Positions 45,508-58,800 of a stretch of DNA of 64,000 nt are shown piece by piece (position 1 is the stretch's first letter; each line of letters opens with the position of its first letter). The position numbers and the translations under genes were made by a program. The stretch is from positions 3,467,990 to 3,531,989 of the forward strand of contig NC_067286.1 in the NCBI RefSeq assembly GCF_020740795.1, given 5' to 3'. The notes under the pieces were generated by a model that did no database searches, had not been told where the DNA came from, and saw only the letters and a list, made by a program, of their open reading frames with translations. This stretch comes from Apus apus. Taxonomy: Eukaryota; Chordata; Aves; Apodiformes; Apodidae.

Positions 45508-47762
45508 CAGACATACCGAAATGGGGGTGGGTAGGGGGCAAATCAAAGCCTGTTGCCTTACATAGTCCAATACCTTAACAGTTCTACAAGGGGCAATGCT
45601 TATAAAATGGCTGATTTGAGAGAACTCAATCCAAAGAAGGGGAAGACTGAGGTGTGGGCTTCTGGAAGTGTTGGACCCCATCAGTTCCTGGCACTGCATT
45701 GCTTTAGGCTTCCCTTGACTTTGCTGGGGTAATTGGATTCTTTTTCCAGCTTCCCTAAGGCTCCATGCTTGCAGCCTTTTCTTTTGTAGCCTTGGAAATG
45801 GCACTGACAGCTTGCTTTTAGTGCCAAGGCTCTTTAAACATTGGAAGATACTCTGGACTCTAAATCATGGCAGCCTTGCATGGCATAGTACACTCCCTTC
45901 AGAGATAAATCCTGGATGATTAGTGGAAGAAATTGCCCAATTAAGACCAATAAAAATATCAGCACTTCAGAAACAAAACTGGGAAAATTTCTAGCAAAAG
46001 GGCAGTAATGAGAGTGTTATGCTTCTCCTAAGCAATTTCTGTTAAATCCAATATTGCTTAAAGGACTTTCTGTACTGCTTGACACTTGGAGCATAGAGGC
46101 ACTTTTATCTGTTTCACTGAAGCAGACTGCTGCTTCTGCTGAGGATGCTGGACCCTGCAGATAGCCCAGCTGCCTCAAGTGAGAAGTCCTCATTGGTCAG
46201 ATTGTTACAAACACAGTAGGAAGCAATTAGTTGCAAGGTTTTTCAAGCAAGAGGCCATCACTGAGCTAATCTCACATCCTATTTATTGTAAGGATACAGA
46301 TTTTGCTTCCTCAGGCTTGCCTGCTGTCCATACAGATCTTCATTTTTGTGCCATCTGTGTGGCCTGTAGACTGAGTAATTATATGATAAATACACACAGT
46401 GGTCTGCATCTGGCTGGAAAAGGAAGTGTTAATTCCATTCAGGCTTGTATTTCTTATTAAAAAGTTGTTTTTGGAGAGCACAAAACCCCATTTTTATCTA
46501 TTCTAACAAGCAATGTGTAAGCAGTACTTAAAGAAACATGATCACTTAAAAGGCCATCAACTTGCTCATCTTCAGATAGGGTGATGTCTGGGTCACATTT
46601 TGTGTTGGATGCCTGGCAGTGATGATTAAATTTGTTTCCTCCAGAATGCAAAAAAAACCCCAAACCAATATATATGTAACTTTGAAGGTTTTGTGGGCAG
46701 TGTATACTAGATTAACTTTTGCCCTGATATTTCATATTTATGGATACTGTGCTGTCAATATCACCTATCAAGCTTTGAGAGTTTAATACAGTGGGAATTT
46801 CAAATATGGAAATGCCAATATTTGTATTTAAATTGGCTTATAACTAATGGAAAAATACAGCAAAATCTTCTGCTAGTTACTTGCAGCACTAAGGGAATAG
46901 TTTGGTTGGATTGTTGTGGGAAGAATAGTAACAAATGCCTACTTAAGCAGGGCACAACAGGCTAAATAAGTTCCAGATCACCACAGATCTACCTAAGGGG
47001 AAACAAGAAAACAAACAAAAAAACCTCAAGAACCAACCCACAATCTTCTAGTGTATAACTGTTAGAAACTGTCAGTGCTCCATCTACAGCTGGAGGGGAG
47101 TGCAGAGAGGGCAACTTGGAATACCTACAGAGCAGGAGGGAGGGAAGGAGGATGCCTGCTGAGATGTGAAACCCGTGTTACTAGGGGGCGTCACGAAACG
47201 GTGACATTTCTGAGACCGGGGCTCTGCTTTTCAGCACAAAACGATCAATCGTTTGTAACTCGATGCAAAACTACAGTTTATTCCCACACAGCCTGCAAGA
47301 ATGCTGATAGATTCCAATGGTGGATTATAGCACACATCACGCATTTAGGCTTTAAGCGTGTTCAGAAATACGTAAACTCCCTTTTTAAAACCTGTACCTC
47401 TGAGCAACTCGCTGACTAATCCAAAAGGCTGTGCCTAGGATATAGGGAAATGTGGTTGCTCAGTTCCAGTTTTGTTCAGACAATAAGGACAACAGACATT
47501 CAGGCTGTTGCCGCAGGGTGGCAGCCACCAAGTGTTTTCTTCTCTAAATTACCGGTCTAAGTTTTGATCATGTGCTGACCTTAACCTAGAACTGCACTGG
47601 GTTATTTGGTTATTTTAAATGATGCACTGTCTTCATTGAAGGTTAAAAGTGATGTGCAGTTGAAAATAAAACTGGAACGGTTTTTCTGGTTGTACTCGTA
47701 CAAGTAAACAAAACCTAAATGTGCCAAATCAAAACTTTTTTTAATTACTTTTGAGATTACAG
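45508..47762. other. Spacer downstream of DHCR7, no recognisable feature
   Basis: About 2.2 kb. Scattered short open frames lack splice or codon support. No LINE, LTR or RNA gene was recognised. Confidence 0.5.
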
Positions 47763-48235
47763 ATATGGATCTACTTTACAGCAACTGGACAGGTAATGAA
47801 ACTACTATTTTATTTTTATTTTTTTATCTTACATGTATTAATGGAAAATTAAACAGTCATTTAATTTCTGCCTTGTCTTCTTTTGTGTATTACAGACGTA
47901 TGTTTCCTGAAATGTGGAAGGTTAAGTTAGCAGCTGAAGAAAACCTGTAAATTGTTATTTAGTGCCCTTGTTATTGGGAGTCAGGAGTGCTTGGGGAAAT
48001 GTTTAAGGCAGGTGCAGTGGTTAGTGAGAAGAGAGTGGCTCTGGATTTTCTGCTTCTGTTGCAGTGGAGAGAGAGACCTGCCTTCTGGACAACCAACTGA
48101 CAGTTTTCATTACACCATCACTCTTAAACTTCCCTTAAGAGTCATGTTATTAATTCAGATTTATCTAGTATGGAAAGGGCTTCAATTCTCTGACTATTGA
48201 AATACTGATGGAATAAAATCACAATAGTTTCTTCT
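47763..48235 (+). other. Candidate terminal exons of an unknown transcript with poly(A) signal
   Basis: A 30-bp segment, 47763-47792, is flanked by a T-rich tract ending attacag and by a donor ACAG|GTAATG. The next segment starts at 47896 after an excellent acceptor (cttcttttgtgtattacag). Joining them gives an open reading YGSTLQQLDRRMFPEMW continuing to a TAA at 47948-47950, if entered in phase 2. If entered in phase 0, for example from the segment ending at 45148, it gives IWIYFTATGQTYVS and a stop. AATAAA at 48212-48217 lies about 260 bp after the TAA. Product unknown; a noncoding transcript is equally possible. Confidence 0.22.
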
Positions 48236-51200
48236 TCCTTTCATCTTAAGCTTTGTACTTATATTAGCTAATTTTTCTGTTAATAATCTCCTTTTGGAAA
48301 CTTATGCTTTAGGGACTATAAATCCAAAATATTTTCAGCCTGGTTACATGAATGAATTCATACAATAAGTTTCTCAAGAGAGAGAAACCTCTTTGCAAAC
48401 AGAAAAAATGTACTGGTTGTACTGTTCACTATCTACTGTGGGTGGTGCTACAAGATTAATCACTTGTAAGGAAAAATGGGATATTCTTGCCAGATTTTTC
48501 ATTTGTGCTGAAAAATGAATATATCAAGCAAATCACTATCATAAACTCCTAAAATATCTTGAAATGTGCCCATTCTTTTTTCTTAAGGCAGTAATAAGTA
48601 ACCATCTTGGTGTCTGGGTAGTATATTGTAATGTTTGGCTTTCCAGCTGGCACAGTGTACTTACCATTGAGGACCACTTAGGGGTGGGCTTTCTCTATTA
48701 CATTGCAGGTATCATAGATACCATAAAGATGGTACTTGCCTTGCTGTTAATTGCTCTGATTTCACTTAAGTTTTAAGACCAGTAAATACTTCTGTTTTTT
48801 TTCCTCCCAGAGTTGCTTCTGCTTAGCGTAGTCTCTCCTTTTAGTTATTTAGCTGTGTCAGTGCTTCCAGCACAGCTGGGTAGCCTTAGAGTCTAGCATT
48901 TCAAAACATGTATGTATTTCTATCCCCTAGAGTTAAACTGTCCTCAGTCCTACTGTGTAGCTCCTTACTTTGGATTAACAGTTTCTTGGATGAACAACTA
49001 TGAAACTGTGTCTTCTGTTGCTTAGTATCATCTCTTGTGTAACTTCAGAGGAATTTCATGTGGCTGAATTGACTGATTGCTCCTACACTGGCTCTATGCT
49101 CTTTGTAGCTGGTGAAGTGAGTGAAGTGATGCCCTGAGGTGATGTGCCAAAGTCCTACAATTCAAATGTAAACCACAGCTATAAGAAATGCAGACTATGC
49201 ACACACTCTAATGTTTACCCTATTTGTGTAAGACCTGGTATGGTTAGCTCCAAGGAAGTGAGGTTGCTCTGAAGTAAAACTCATGCATTCTCAAAGAACT
49301 GTCCTGTCCTCAGGCCAGCAGTTTTCAGTTTGAAAGTAAGAAAAATAAATAAATAAATAAATATTTTAATATATATATCCAAGTACTTACAGATCATGTT
49401 TCTAATGCAACTTACAGTCCTGAGAATCTAAAAATGAAGAGGAAGAAAAAACTGTGTTCCAGTTGTGCTGATTGGCATTGTGTGGACATAAGTTTCATGG
49501 TTCAGGGATTATATGAGTCTCTTCAGGCAACGTTGTCCCTATTTGTTATCTGAGGAGAGCACAGGAAAAAAATTGCTTTGTCCCACTCAATTCTCTTGCT
49601 TTCTAGCTGAAAACAATCATCAAGACTTTGATAAACATCCATTCTCCTAAATGATGGTTTTATTAGTTAAAATTCAGTACTATGATGTGCTGAGCTTTTG
49701 TTTGTGAAACTGGGAAAGCTGCATGCACAAGCCAGTAGTCATCACATCTAGTTTTCTTGAGTGCTTTTACTGTTTGTGTTTCTTTTTTCTTACATGTTGA
49801 GAGCCACTGAGTGTGTCCACGTTTTTTAACTGCCCTACAGGCAACAGCTTAATCAAAACTAGTAATTTTGTTTGGTGCTCTTTTTTTACATTAGATGAAG
49901 AGAGAATTACATGCCAAACATTTTGAGAATAGAATAAATGTATTTGAACTTCATGAATAAACATCTCCAAGCTATACTTTTCTTGGGGGTATCGCATCCT
50001 GATTTTTGTCTAAGTTTGAAACCTTTCCTGAAAAGAAATCTGGCTCTGAGTCAGGTGCACAGGCAATCTGTACATTCCCTTGTAGCTGGTAGTTCTGTTG
50101 GAGTGGTGATGCAGAACCCTTGGCCAATGTTCGTGGACTTGTTTTGCCTCTGAGAACTTGCAAACTGAAGGACAGCAGTTGTCTCAAACCTCAGTGCCTC
50201 TGCACCACCTCTGGCTATGACTGGCTGTGCACAAATCTTACAGAAAAGGAATTTGGATCATTCTAAGCAAACATACAATTCATTTTATTCAAATTTCACA
50301 GGCACATTTGATGGCTTTATTTTAGGGGTGTAAATGGAGGTGGAATTACAATGATCCTTCTGTTGGCAGGTCTGTGATGTTATTCCTGTGGCTTCATAAA
50401 AACTCCTTGTACGGGAGAACTGGAGAAAGATTTTTAGGAGAGATACCATAAGGAATTAGCTTCCAGAATTAAACAGAATGCTCTCTGACTTTTTCTTCAG
50501 AAAATATACCCTTATTTGCAAAATCTTGTACTGCTTCAGATAGAAAGCAAAATGTAAAATCCATAATATGATGTTTCACCATAATAATAAAGTATTAAGC
50601 TATTTAAATTGCAAATTTAATATAATTTGATCTGATTTAATGGCATTGGTTTATACTTGCTTCTTTGTCATTTAACCAGTGAAGTGAATGCAAGATGTTA
50701 TTTGAAAGCTGCTAAACACCTAAGTATCTCTACCATTATCTAATCAAAATTACACTTGTGAAAGGCTGTTTGGGAAGGAGAATTACTGTTTTAAGACTCA
50801 GAGGACAATACAGTTAATCTAAGTCTCTTAAGGATTGTGAAGGAGCAGAAGTTGTTCTTACACAAGTAAACAGTAAATTTCAAAATAAAAAGACTTAATA
50901 ATCTAGTCAGTTATTCTCTTCACATTATTCTGGGCACTTGTGAAACCCTGCCACTGTTACTGTTTGTGTGAGGTCTGACAAGCCTAAGGGCTGTAAAGTG
51001 GTAAAGTTTCCTTTTACTTTTTGCAACTGACCAAATAAACAGGAAAAAAAAACCAAACAAAAACAAAAATAAAAACATCCTACATGTAATTCACCTTTTT
51101 TCTGAAATTCTCTATCTTTTCATTGAAACTTGCATGCCTCAGAGAAACTTGGTAGCTGGGAAGCTTACCAACAGGGTAGAGCTTCTTAAAGAGCTTGATG

Positions 51201-51454
51201 AAGAACCATCCCTTCTCCAAGGCAGCTACACTGAGCTTATAATACACATGATGTCCCAGGCCAGGCTTCCTCTTACCAGACCAGAGATCCCTGTTCACAG
51301 CCCCCCAAGCCTCTTCAGATCTCCAGTGGTTGGTGCTGCACCGAGCAGGAGACTTGTCATAGGTCAAGGAGGAAGGAAGGAACCAAGAGCATCTTCCAGC
51401 TGCTGCCAGCCCACAATGTTAGCCAAGCTCTCTCCAGATAACTGGTAACAGCTC
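48236..51454. other. Intergenic spacer upstream of ZDHHC13
   Basis: AT-rich spacer. It includes an (AAAT)n microsatellite running into an AT stretch at 49341-49378. A segment at about 51130-51450 is less AT-rich and has open frames on both strands (51134-51448 plus, 51080-51367 minus), but neither resembles a family I know. Because it directly precedes a CR1 tail, it may be unrelated repeat-derived sequence. Confidence 0.5.
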
Positions 51455-51573
51455 CTTTTGGCCATTTGCTGTGGGCTGAAGGGGTTGTTTTTTGGCTGCG
51501 TTGCCAGGGGGGGTTGGACTCGATTATCTCCAGAGGCCCTTTCCAACCTCCACCAGTCTGTGATCCTAACGAT
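51455..51573 (+). mobile_element. CR1 LINE 3' tail fragment
   Basis: The sequence ggttggactcgattatctcc, followed by agaggccctttccaacctcc and accagtctgtgatcct, is the conserved 3' untranslated end of CR1 elements. The plus-strand orientation is deduced from this order. The usual terminal octamer repeat is reduced to one degenerate copy. It is truncated at its 5' side, as is typical for CR1, and lies about 850 bp upstream of the ZDHHC13 start. Confidence 0.85.
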
Positions 51574-51859
51574 GAGTCTTCCTTTCCCCCCCCCCGTAAA
51601 GATAGTTGCAGGTAATTACAAAGACACGTGGAATGGATGCTATTAAGGTTGCAACACCAAAGCCTGAGCATCCTCCACCCGTGCAGAGGGTGGTTACTTC
51701 AGTAGCTGTGGCCGTGTCCTGCTGTGCAAGCTCACCCTGCTCCCCTGCCCTGCTCCATCCAGGCACCAACGAGGCACAGCACTTGTTGTGCGCGGCCTTG
51801 GCATCATCCTTTCGGTAACATTTCACGCTGCCGGGCTGGCTTCCCGCATCACCGAGGTG

Positions 51860-52860
51860 TGGAAAACGCTCCCAGCCTTGGCGAGGGCTGGAGATGCCTT
51901 CTCGTGGTTGCCCATCGACTTTGCCGGCCTTGAGAACTCGGCGCCGGCTCCGAGGGGAGGCCCCAGGGCCCCTCCGGCTGCTTGAGGGCGGGAAGGGCGG
52001 GAGAGAGGACGGCCCTGCTCGGGACTGGCCGCCTCCAGCGGGACCTGTTTGCTGCCCGCCGGGGCACGGAGCCCTCCCGCTGCCTCCAGGGGCAGAGCAG
52101 CTCGCCCTTGACCCCGGGAGGAGGAGCCGAAGCGCACGCCCCGAGAGGCAGCGTTGCCTCCACCCGGTGCGACGGGGGGAAGGAGGAGTTTCCCAGCGGG
52201 CTGAAGAAAACCAGAAGCCGTTTTTCCGCTTGGGCCGGCCCCGGGGAAGCTCCGGGGGCAGCTTTTCCCCAGCCGTGCTGCCCCTGCCGGGCTCCTCCGG
52301 GAGCGGGTCCGCCCCAGCCCCGTGTGCCCGGGCCTGGTCCCGCCCCGCGGGCTGCTCCTCGGGGCCGGGGACCAGGAAGCGGGAGCAGGAAGCGGCAGCA
52401 GGAGCCCGGGGCAGGGAGGGAGCATGGCGGGCGGCGGCCCGGCGGTGAGGGCAGCCCCGGGGGACGGCGGCAGGACAGGGAGAGGAGCGGGGGAAGGAAA
52501 GAAGGAAGGAAGGACGAAGGGGTGTGGAGCGGCCGCCGAGGGGGCGGCCCTGCTGTCGGGGCGGTGCCCAGGGCCGCTTGACCCCCGTGAGGCGGGAGGG
52601 CGGAGGGGCCGCCCGGGGCCGGCTCCCCTCAGGCTGCCTCGGTGTCAGCTCGGCCCGGGCCCGAGGCCCCTGGGGCCCTCCCCGCGGTTTCTAGGCGGGC
52701 AGGGCCCGCCGAGGCTGCCCCCCCGAGCGGCCCGGGGGGCTGGTGTTCCTCCGGAGGCTGCTCCCGGCAGCTGGGTTGGACTGAACGTGGAGGCCCCTTC
52801 GCCCCCGCCTGGCGTTGTTCAGCTTTTCTGGGACCTCCGCAGCTGGTTTTTCTAGGCCGG
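51860..52860 (+). promoter_or_regulatory. CpG island / ZDHHC13 promoter
   Basis: GC- and CpG-dense block around the ZDHHC13 start codon (52424), with A/T-rich sequence on either side. A (GGAA)n-like run at 52494-52517 lies just inside the first intron. Long open frames on both strands in this block are composition artefacts. Confidence 0.8.
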
Positions 52861-55800
52861 GTTGGTTCTCAAGTGTCTCTGCGTTTCCCAAAGCTGCTGC
52901 AAGGCACGGGGGGTGGTTTCCAGCCCAGCAGCCTCGCTGGGGTGAAGGTCTTGTGTGGGGTTGCCAGCTCTGGAGGCGTTTCCTGCCTTTGTAATTTAGC
53001 CTGATGGACCTTAAACATCTCCCTTAGGGCTTCCCATGCCCCAGTGCCCAATGAAGGGATCAGTCTCTTCTCAAGGGGTTTTAACGGTGCTTTAAATGAG
53101 CTTCGTGTTTCTGGCAACAGAGCTTGGTCCACGCTGTGCCTCTGGTAAAGAGGGAGGTGTGGTCTGCAGTGTGTAAATAATGTTTGTTGATGGGCGGTTT
53201 TGCTTGCCAACAGTGTAAAAACCATTGCCGTGGGCCTCATCGACCTCATGTGCACAGCTGTCCTGGTGCCCACGGGGATAAGGATGTAGGGGTGCTACCA
53301 GGACCCTACCCGATTGTTGAGGACCCTGGCACCTGTGATATCGTCAAGGCTACACAGTGAGTAAATATTCTGTGTGTGCAGAGTGCTGAACGTGATGGGA
53401 GTGTCCTCAGATGTGAGCCAGGTTGGGTATCTTTATGAAGGGAATTCATACAGCTCCGTTGTCTCCCCTTCGTGAAAGAAGAAAAATCACTTAGAAGTAG
53501 TATTGTAAATATTTTTATCATAAACCATGGTATCTCAGCCAGGTTTGTTAGGTAGAACTACTTATGAAGGCTCAGCCCAGCTCTTTGTAAGACTTCCATT
53601 AAATGCAATGTGGAGTTTGTTCAAGTAGGAGCTGCTGGGTGATGCTTGCTGAGGATTTCTTCAATGTTTGGCTGTCTCTGAACTGGAGGGTCCTTAACAA
53701 ATAAATGATAAGTAAATGAATATGGGTTTCTTTTCTCATTGAAGGTATGGGATAGTAGAGCGATGCAAAGAACTGGTAGAAGCAGGATTTGATGTCCGAC
53801 AACCAGACAAAGAAAATGTGACTCTTCTCCACTGGGCAGCAATAAACAACAGACAGGAGCTGGTTAAGTAAGCTGGAGAGTCCTGGTGAAAGTTCTGCCA
53901 CTGTTACTTGTAATCACTTTGTTGTTGTTATACTGGAAAACAAAGGAAGTGTTGCTTGAGAAGAAATGCAGGAAATTCAAATCTTAACCCAATTACCCTG
54001 GTGAAAATGTCACTGAAATGTAAAGTTACTGCAGTTTCTTTATATATAAAATCCTGTAGTGTGTTAAATAATTCTGTTTCTCTGGGTTTGGTTTGTTTAA
54101 CAAAGATTAAAGCTTATTTTATTAGTGCCTTGCTAATTATTATATTTTTTTCCTCAAACATTTTCTCAAAGCAGCATTTTTACTGCAAAAAATGCTCTTG
54201 TGCATTTACTCCTTTAGTGATTTATTTTGTTTTTTTCAGTATGAGCTGTTTACTACTAGAGCTATCTTATCCTTAGTATAACGTTTAAATATTTTATTGT
54301 GTCTGTTCTTAATCTTACTGTGTTCCTTTTACACAGGTATTATATTTCTAAGGGTGCAGTAGTGGATCAGCTTGGTGGAGATTTGAATTCAACTCCCCTT
54401 CACTGGGCCATTAGGTAATGCTGCTTGCAACTACTAATTGTAAATCTGTTAATAGTTACAGTAGTATTTTGTGTAGCACAGCAGTGGTCACCTTAAATCC
54501 AAATCTGTGGTATGTTGATTTTTATTTTTCTTTTTAAGGTATAAGGAATTTCACAGCATGTCTATAATAATACTGAAATCTACTCTCTGATTCCTGGCAA
54601 CTGTGCAGGCCACAAAGTTGTCATGTACCTGTGTTTTAGCCACTTGGACTCAGGTTCTGAAGTTTCCCTAGGGATGAAACTGTTCAGACTTTGCCCCACC
54701 AGTTCTGCCTTACTGGGCAAAAAATAGTATTAGGGCACTGAAGTTAGCTAACTTAGTCTTCTGCCAAGCAAAGTTAGATACTTCTTCTGAGAAAGACTGC
54801 TCACAGGACAAATCACAGTAAAATAACCATTGTATTTGAAATTACCAGTCTTCCTTACACTGACTTATTGAGGTATATATTTAACATAATTTTCTGGTGC
54901 ACACTTTTAATTAAAAAAAAAAAGTAATTTCCTGAGTAAAACCCGGAGAATCAAGAAGGAAATTTTAAAAATGGGGGAGGAAGGGCAGGGTATTAATGAG
55001 AAGCATTAAGGCAAATGCTTCCATTAAAATTTCCAGCTTTTTTTGTCATCTCTGTGGTTTTATTTCATCTATTGTTACAGACAAGGACACCTGCCCATGG
55101 TGATGTTGTTGCTGAAATGTGGAGCAGATCCCAGTCTTATAGATGGGGAAGGATTCAGCAGCATTCATCTAGCAGTGCTGTTCCAACACATGCCCATTGT
55201 AGCTTACCTCTTATCAAAAGGCCAGGTATGCTGTTGATGTCCCAAGTATTGTTATCTGCTTGTGCCTGTGTGTAGGATACATTGCAGAATTAACTTGTGC
55301 TTTCTAGATGATAAGTAGGTGCTTAACAGCTATTTCCCCATGCCATAAGTTCAGAGAATTTTATTTTTTTTTAAATATACTTGTATATCTTTTATACTCT
55401 CCCCTGTTCTTGTCATTCCTGCACAATTTAGAGTGTTTAAGGAGGGTTCTTAAGACTGTTTAGGTTTGTGGTGCTGTGTAAGTAACAACTTTTAAACCTG
55501 GTAACAAAAAGCAGTATATGCTGGTTGATTACAAGTTTGTAAGTAAAAGCCTGTGCAATTGTCCATCATTTGAAGCATGCAGAATAGATGATCAGACTAG
55601 GTCTGAATTTTTAATTAGAAATGTCTGTCTTCAGTTTTTATATTGTATCGACTCTAGTTGATGTCTGCTTAGCTTACATCTGAAGTAAGCAGAACTAGTG
55701 ACAAGTGTAACAATTTGCTAATAAAAATAAGAGGAGAATTCCTACATGATCTAGACTGATGCTTTGAAAACCTGTGTATTAGGATTTAGAGAGTTGGTTA

Positions 55801-58800
55801 AGTTAAATTCTTCCTCATAAAGCTCTTTAGAGTAACTGACTTCTGGAACGTAGGTGTGGATGGTGTATATCACAAAGTTAAGGAAGTTTTTAGCCAACCT
55901 ATCATCTACTAAAAAATCCCAGTGATTAAACATTTATTTTAACTAAATGTGCTTTAATGTAATGATGGATGGAGGTGGGGAGGAGGGAAACTTTCACTGA
56001 GAAGGAAGGCAATTAGGTAACACGAGTTAGATGTTTTAACAATTACGTATGGAGATACATAATCAATCCTCTTTTGTTGTCTAAATTAAAAAAGGACAAA
56101 AAATTTGGTTGTCATGGTTCCCTTAAAAATAACCATAGTGGAGGCAGCCTGTTCTGACTCAGAAAGGGGGAAGAAATTGTTTAAATGAGTGTTTGCTTCT
56201 AGCTGGTTTCATTTGATTTCTTTCCACTCCTGCATTGAAGCTAAACCTGTTGTGTACCTCTGAATCTGCCCATCTCTTTGTTTCCTGAAATCATTGGTAA
56301 TCACTTGCTTGTTACCTTTTTCTCAGAACATAGACACAACAGACCTCAATGGGCAAACACCTTTAATGTTATCAGCACAAAAAGCTATTGGGTAAGTAAT
56401 GAATAATTTAAAAAGAATCAATTTTATTGTACCCCAGAAGCAGTGAGGTGATTTTTTTTTTTCATATGAAAACTTCCTGTTAAACTGACATTCCTTTTTG
56501 ATTTTAGTAGTACTAAAATATGCAGTACTTCAAAGATGAGGAGTTATGAAGTACCTAATTGGATATAGCAACGAAGGTTTCTAAAGGAGTTTAGGTTTAT
56601 GGCTGCACTGGTTGCAGTGTTGTTGTGCTTTTCCAGAAAAGAAGACAAATGGAGGTAGACACAGTATAGTACATTTAGAATAAAAAGAATGTGGAGGTGT
56701 AAGTTTATACACAGTGTGGTAGGAGGTTATAATCTGTGTATATAGCTCATAGTGGTTAAAATGGTGAAATAACATAGTCTAGAGAAAAAGTATTGAGGGC
56801 AGGTCCTGAATTATAAACTTCGATCTATCTTTGATGAGTGTTCTGAGACAAGACATTGTGTATCTGCTGGTATTTCTCAGATGGGAACAGTGATTTTCAG
56901 AAGGTGTTAAAAAATTTCATCTCCGCTCTAGATCCTACTCAGTTTGTTAACTTTTATACTTTATTTTCTAGACCAGAACCCACGAGGTTTCTCTTGAAGT
57001 TTAACCCCTGTCTCAATGCTGTAGACAGTGTTCAAAAGAACACTGCCCTGCATTGGGCAATAGCATCAGGAAACACTGGTGCAGTGGACCTGTTGCTGGA
57101 AGCTGGAGCTAGCCTGGACATAAAAAATGCCAAGGTACAATTTCTTTCATGATCCTTCACTCTGTGTGGCATGAATGTCTGAAATGAATGTAAAGAGAAA
57201 TCTGAGTCCTCTCCCCTTTGGATATCCTTTGGAATAGGTGTTGAGTAAAAGCAGGTGTTCTTAGCCTTTCCCCAAAGGAGTTAGCAGCTTTTTGGTGGTG
57301 TGGCACAAAGAGAGGCTTTACAATATTCATTTAATGAACAGCCAAGCCTTTCAGTCACTCAGCATAACTGTGTCCTTTGCAGATTCTCCCCATTTTCTTT
57401 TTCTTTTCCTCTTTTTTTTTTTTTCAGTTGGCTGTTCAAATCATTGCCATAAAGAGTAATGACTTTGGCCAGACTTTAAAAAATAAGTGTCTCAGTGTCC
57501 AGTGAGACTCTTAAAGACTTATTTTAAAAGATGTGTGTGTCATCCTGTGAAAACCAGTGTTTGGTTATACCTTTGTACATTCAAAAGGGCTAGTCACATA
57601 CTGAAGTCTTCAGCCTAATATTTGCAAAAACTGATAATATGTTATAATAATTTTGAAACCATTGATTCTTACAACTAGATAGATAGGTTTGTACCACGTA
57701 GTTAGTTATTCAGCATTTCTGTATGAAGCTGTGCAGATTTTCCATCTGCCACTTCTTTCTATTTGTTTGTATGACTCTTAGGTTATTGCTGGTTTAAATA
57801 GTTAACACAAGCAAGAAACCTTCCCTTTCAGTAAGCCTGTAGTATTCTAGCAGTTTAGTGTTTCAGGTTATTGGAGGCAGCCCAGCAGATAACTCAGATG
57901 GATGCAATCTGATTGCAAGTATCAGTTTACAGAAGTACAGAGCACTGAATTAAGCATGTGAAAGCTCTGAATTTAGCATACCCTTTAGACTTATGTGGGG
58001 AAGAAAAGAACAGTTTCCCACACCTTGCTTTAAAAACGAGGAAGTAACTGCCAAGTTATTTTAATTATAGCTATAATTATTTATTGCTTTAGTTAAAAAG
58101 GAAAGCATTTATGTGTGAACTGCATAAAGAAAGAAACATTTCTGTTGTTAAAGGGAGAGACACCACGTGACCTTGCCTGTCAGAGTCAGAATGGCTTCAT
58201 CCTTTACATGGTGAAAGAGGAAGAAAGGATAAGGAGCAGAAGAAGTAGCAGGTTACTGAAGATAGTAGAGAAATACGAGGTAATTTCACAAGTAATAACT
58301 AATGGAAATAAAGCTGCAGCATTCTATGTTTCAAAAAGAGTTAAGTTGCAAATTATTCTATCATCTTCTAAGGTTTCTGAAATTGAGTGCACAAGAGTAA
58401 AATTCTTTAAAAGCATGTGGCAGTGGTTTGGGTGGGGGTCTTGTGTGGCCTTGTTCCCCTCCCCTGTGTGTCACTTTGTCTTACCTACCTTGAGTCTTTC
58501 AGCATTGGCTACTACGTTATCTGAGTACTGAATACTTTGTCATCATTTATCAATAATAATTTTAATAGCTCTTCCTGCTGTTGGCATCGTCCTTGACGTT
58601 CATGTGGGCCATAGGATACATAATGAACTCAAGTTCTGATTCTTGGCTTTTGAAAGGAGGTCTCCTTCTCATCCTGCTCTTTGTGATGACTCTGTTTGTG
58701 AGGTTTGTGGCTTTTTCTCTCTTTATATATTTGTCATAGATGCCACATAAGGGATCTAATGCAGTATTCTTTTCAGAGCCTAGTTTTACTTAATGTAGAA

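Noticed and set aside
48564-48776. Hydrophobic 70-codon open frame
   Set aside because: AT-rich chance frame without splice sites or a recognisable family.
51080-51448. Open frames of 95 (minus) and 104 (plus) codons next to a CR1 tail
   Set aside because: Overlapping frames on both strands, no recognised motif, no clear splice context; probably unclassified repeat-derived or chance.
51823-53004. Open frames up to 200 codons around the ZDHHC13 start
   Set aside because: Same CpG-island effect; only 52424-52444 is supported as coding here.
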